The translations under genes and the position numbers were made by a program. From Harmonia axyridis (Eukaryota > Arthropoda > Insecta > Coleoptera > Coccinellidae), in NCBI RefSeq assembly GCF_914767665.1, contig NC_059505.1, positions 21,635,506 to 21,699,505 of the forward strand: 64,000 nt of DNA, given 5' to 3'. The notes beneath the pieces were generated by a model. It was not told the DNA's origin, did not search any database, and was given only the letters and a program-made list of their open reading frames with translations. Each line of letters begins with the position of its first letter. Position 1 is the stretch's first letter. This document shows, one piece after another, positions 63,894 to 64,000 of this stretch.

Positions 63894-63933
63894 GTTACCA
63901 ATACAATTCCATTGAAAAAGTGGCCACCCTGTA

Positions 63934-64000
63934 TATCGATTGGCGATACTGTGTCGTCTGCTTTTGATTTTCTTGCTGGGATTATTATGTTTTACCAATG
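63934..64000 (+). pseudogene. LINE-A reverse transcriptase fragment (right of mariner)
   Basis: Reads SIGDTVSSAFDFLAG, the segment that follows GRTQ in Jockey/CR1 reverse transcriptases. It is in frame with 9519-9636 when the mariner-like element and one TA are removed. The window ends inside it. Confidence 0.65.

Larger units (their letters stand above)
9639..63931. mobile_element. Mariner-like element with long terminal repeats, split 54 kb apart
   Basis: The left end CAGGGTGGCCACTTTTTCAA starts at 9639. The right end, on the other strand, starts with the same bases at 63931. TA flanks each side (9637-9638, 63932-63933). The first roughly 430 bp of each side are about 95% alike in inverse orientation (9639 to about 10070 against 63931-63899 joined to 59122 down to about 58725). 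Removing nested Copia-1 and Copia-3 leaves about 1.49 kb, a normal mariner/Tc1 size. The same element spanning both ends is shown by LINE-A's reading frame, which rejoins across it. Only about 55 C-terminal codons of a transposase-like frame remain (58312-58480, minus strand). Confidence 0.8.
4002..64000 (+). mobile_element. LINE-A, the outermost host element
   Basis: LINE-A is the lowest layer of the nested locus. ORF1 is at 4002-4682, the endonuclease starts at 5117 and resumes at 6380-7369, and RT pieces are at 9519-9636 and 63934-64000. Three inserts split it: 5161-6379 (flanked by AATTT), 7373-9515 (flanked by TAA) and 9639-63931 (flanked by TA). Removing the insert at 5161-6379 leaves the endonuclease frame open. 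Removing the 9639-63931 insert and one TA lets the RT read from LTGRTQ straight into SIGDTVSSAFDF in the same frame. Between the last endonuclease codons and the first RT codons LINE-A also has a true internal deletion. Its 3' end lies beyond the window. Endonuclease plus RT motifs fit the Jockey/CR1 group. Confidence 0.8.

Noticed and set aside
1..64000. tRNA, rRNA or host protein-coding genes
   Set aside because: I looked for cloverleaf-like sequences and for frames without transposon motifs and found none I could support by eye; a tRNAscan-SE and Rfam run would be decisive.

Overview
The window comes from a eukaryotic nuclear genome, very probably an insect. The evidence is AT-rich DNA, spliced genes, a P element with an N-terminal THAP zinc finger, mariner, Harbinger and hAT transposons, Copia LTR elements primed by initiator tRNA-Met, and a LINE whose ORF1 resembles the insect DUF4780 type. 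I see no ordinary host gene, tRNA, rRNA or CRISPR array. Essentially all 64 kb is transposable elements, and from about 4 kb to the right edge they are one nested (matryoshka) locus. Family names below are from motif recognition by eye; boundaries come from target-site duplications (TSDs) and terminal repeats read directly in the sequence.

Layout. 17-2526: 3' half of a decayed LINE (RT and RNase H). 2527-about 3870: non-coding, with one inverted-repeat element. From 4002 a second LINE (LINE-A) runs to the right edge: ORF1 4002-4682, endonuclease pieces 5117-5160 and 6380-7369, RT pieces 9519-9636 and 63934-64000. It is split by an unidentified insert (5161-6379) holding a Harbinger-type element, by a second Harbinger-type element (7373-9515) holding a hAT-like element, and by a mariner-like element whose two ends lie 54 kb apart (9639 and 63931). 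The mariner holds Copia-1 (10193-58214, TSD CATAT) and Copia-3 (59123-63893, TSD GTTAC). Copia-1 holds, in order: element X (12589-18975) carrying a hammerhead-ribozyme element and an apparently intact P element (13961-18535); a Gypsy element (19332-39725, TSD GTTGC); LINE-C (40601-44581); a Foldback-like element (45084-49785); and LINE-D (about 50905-57840), itself split by a tandem Copia-2 array (51658-57706, TSD CTTAT). The Gypsy holds two copies of one TTAA-flanked element (19428-29215 and 31578-34484) and a hAT (34700-37834). The first TTAA copy holds a Harbinger-type element (20401-21904) and a full-length LINE (LINE-B, 23393-28880).

The deepest path has six layers: LINE-A > mariner > Copia-1 > Gypsy > TTAA element > LINE-B. 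The window supplies its own controls. The Gypsy 3' LTR is the empty site for the first TTAA element, and the second TTAA copy is the empty site for both LINE-B and the Harbinger element. Reading frames of LINE-A, Copia-1 and Gypsy resume at the base across the inserts. LTR pairs agree with the order of events: Copia-1 LTRs differ at about 9 of 351 positions, Gypsy LTRs at 3 of 226, and Copia-2 and Copia-3 LTRs look identical.

The most interesting items are the nesting itself, the intact six-exon P transposase gene, a hammerhead ribozyme with a complete core, two primer modes for the same tRNA among the Copia elements, the Copia-2 array that has lost reverse transcriptase, the Foldback arms built from repeats that carry copies of the element's own terminus, and several long inverted duplications that are either real hairpins or assembly artefacts.
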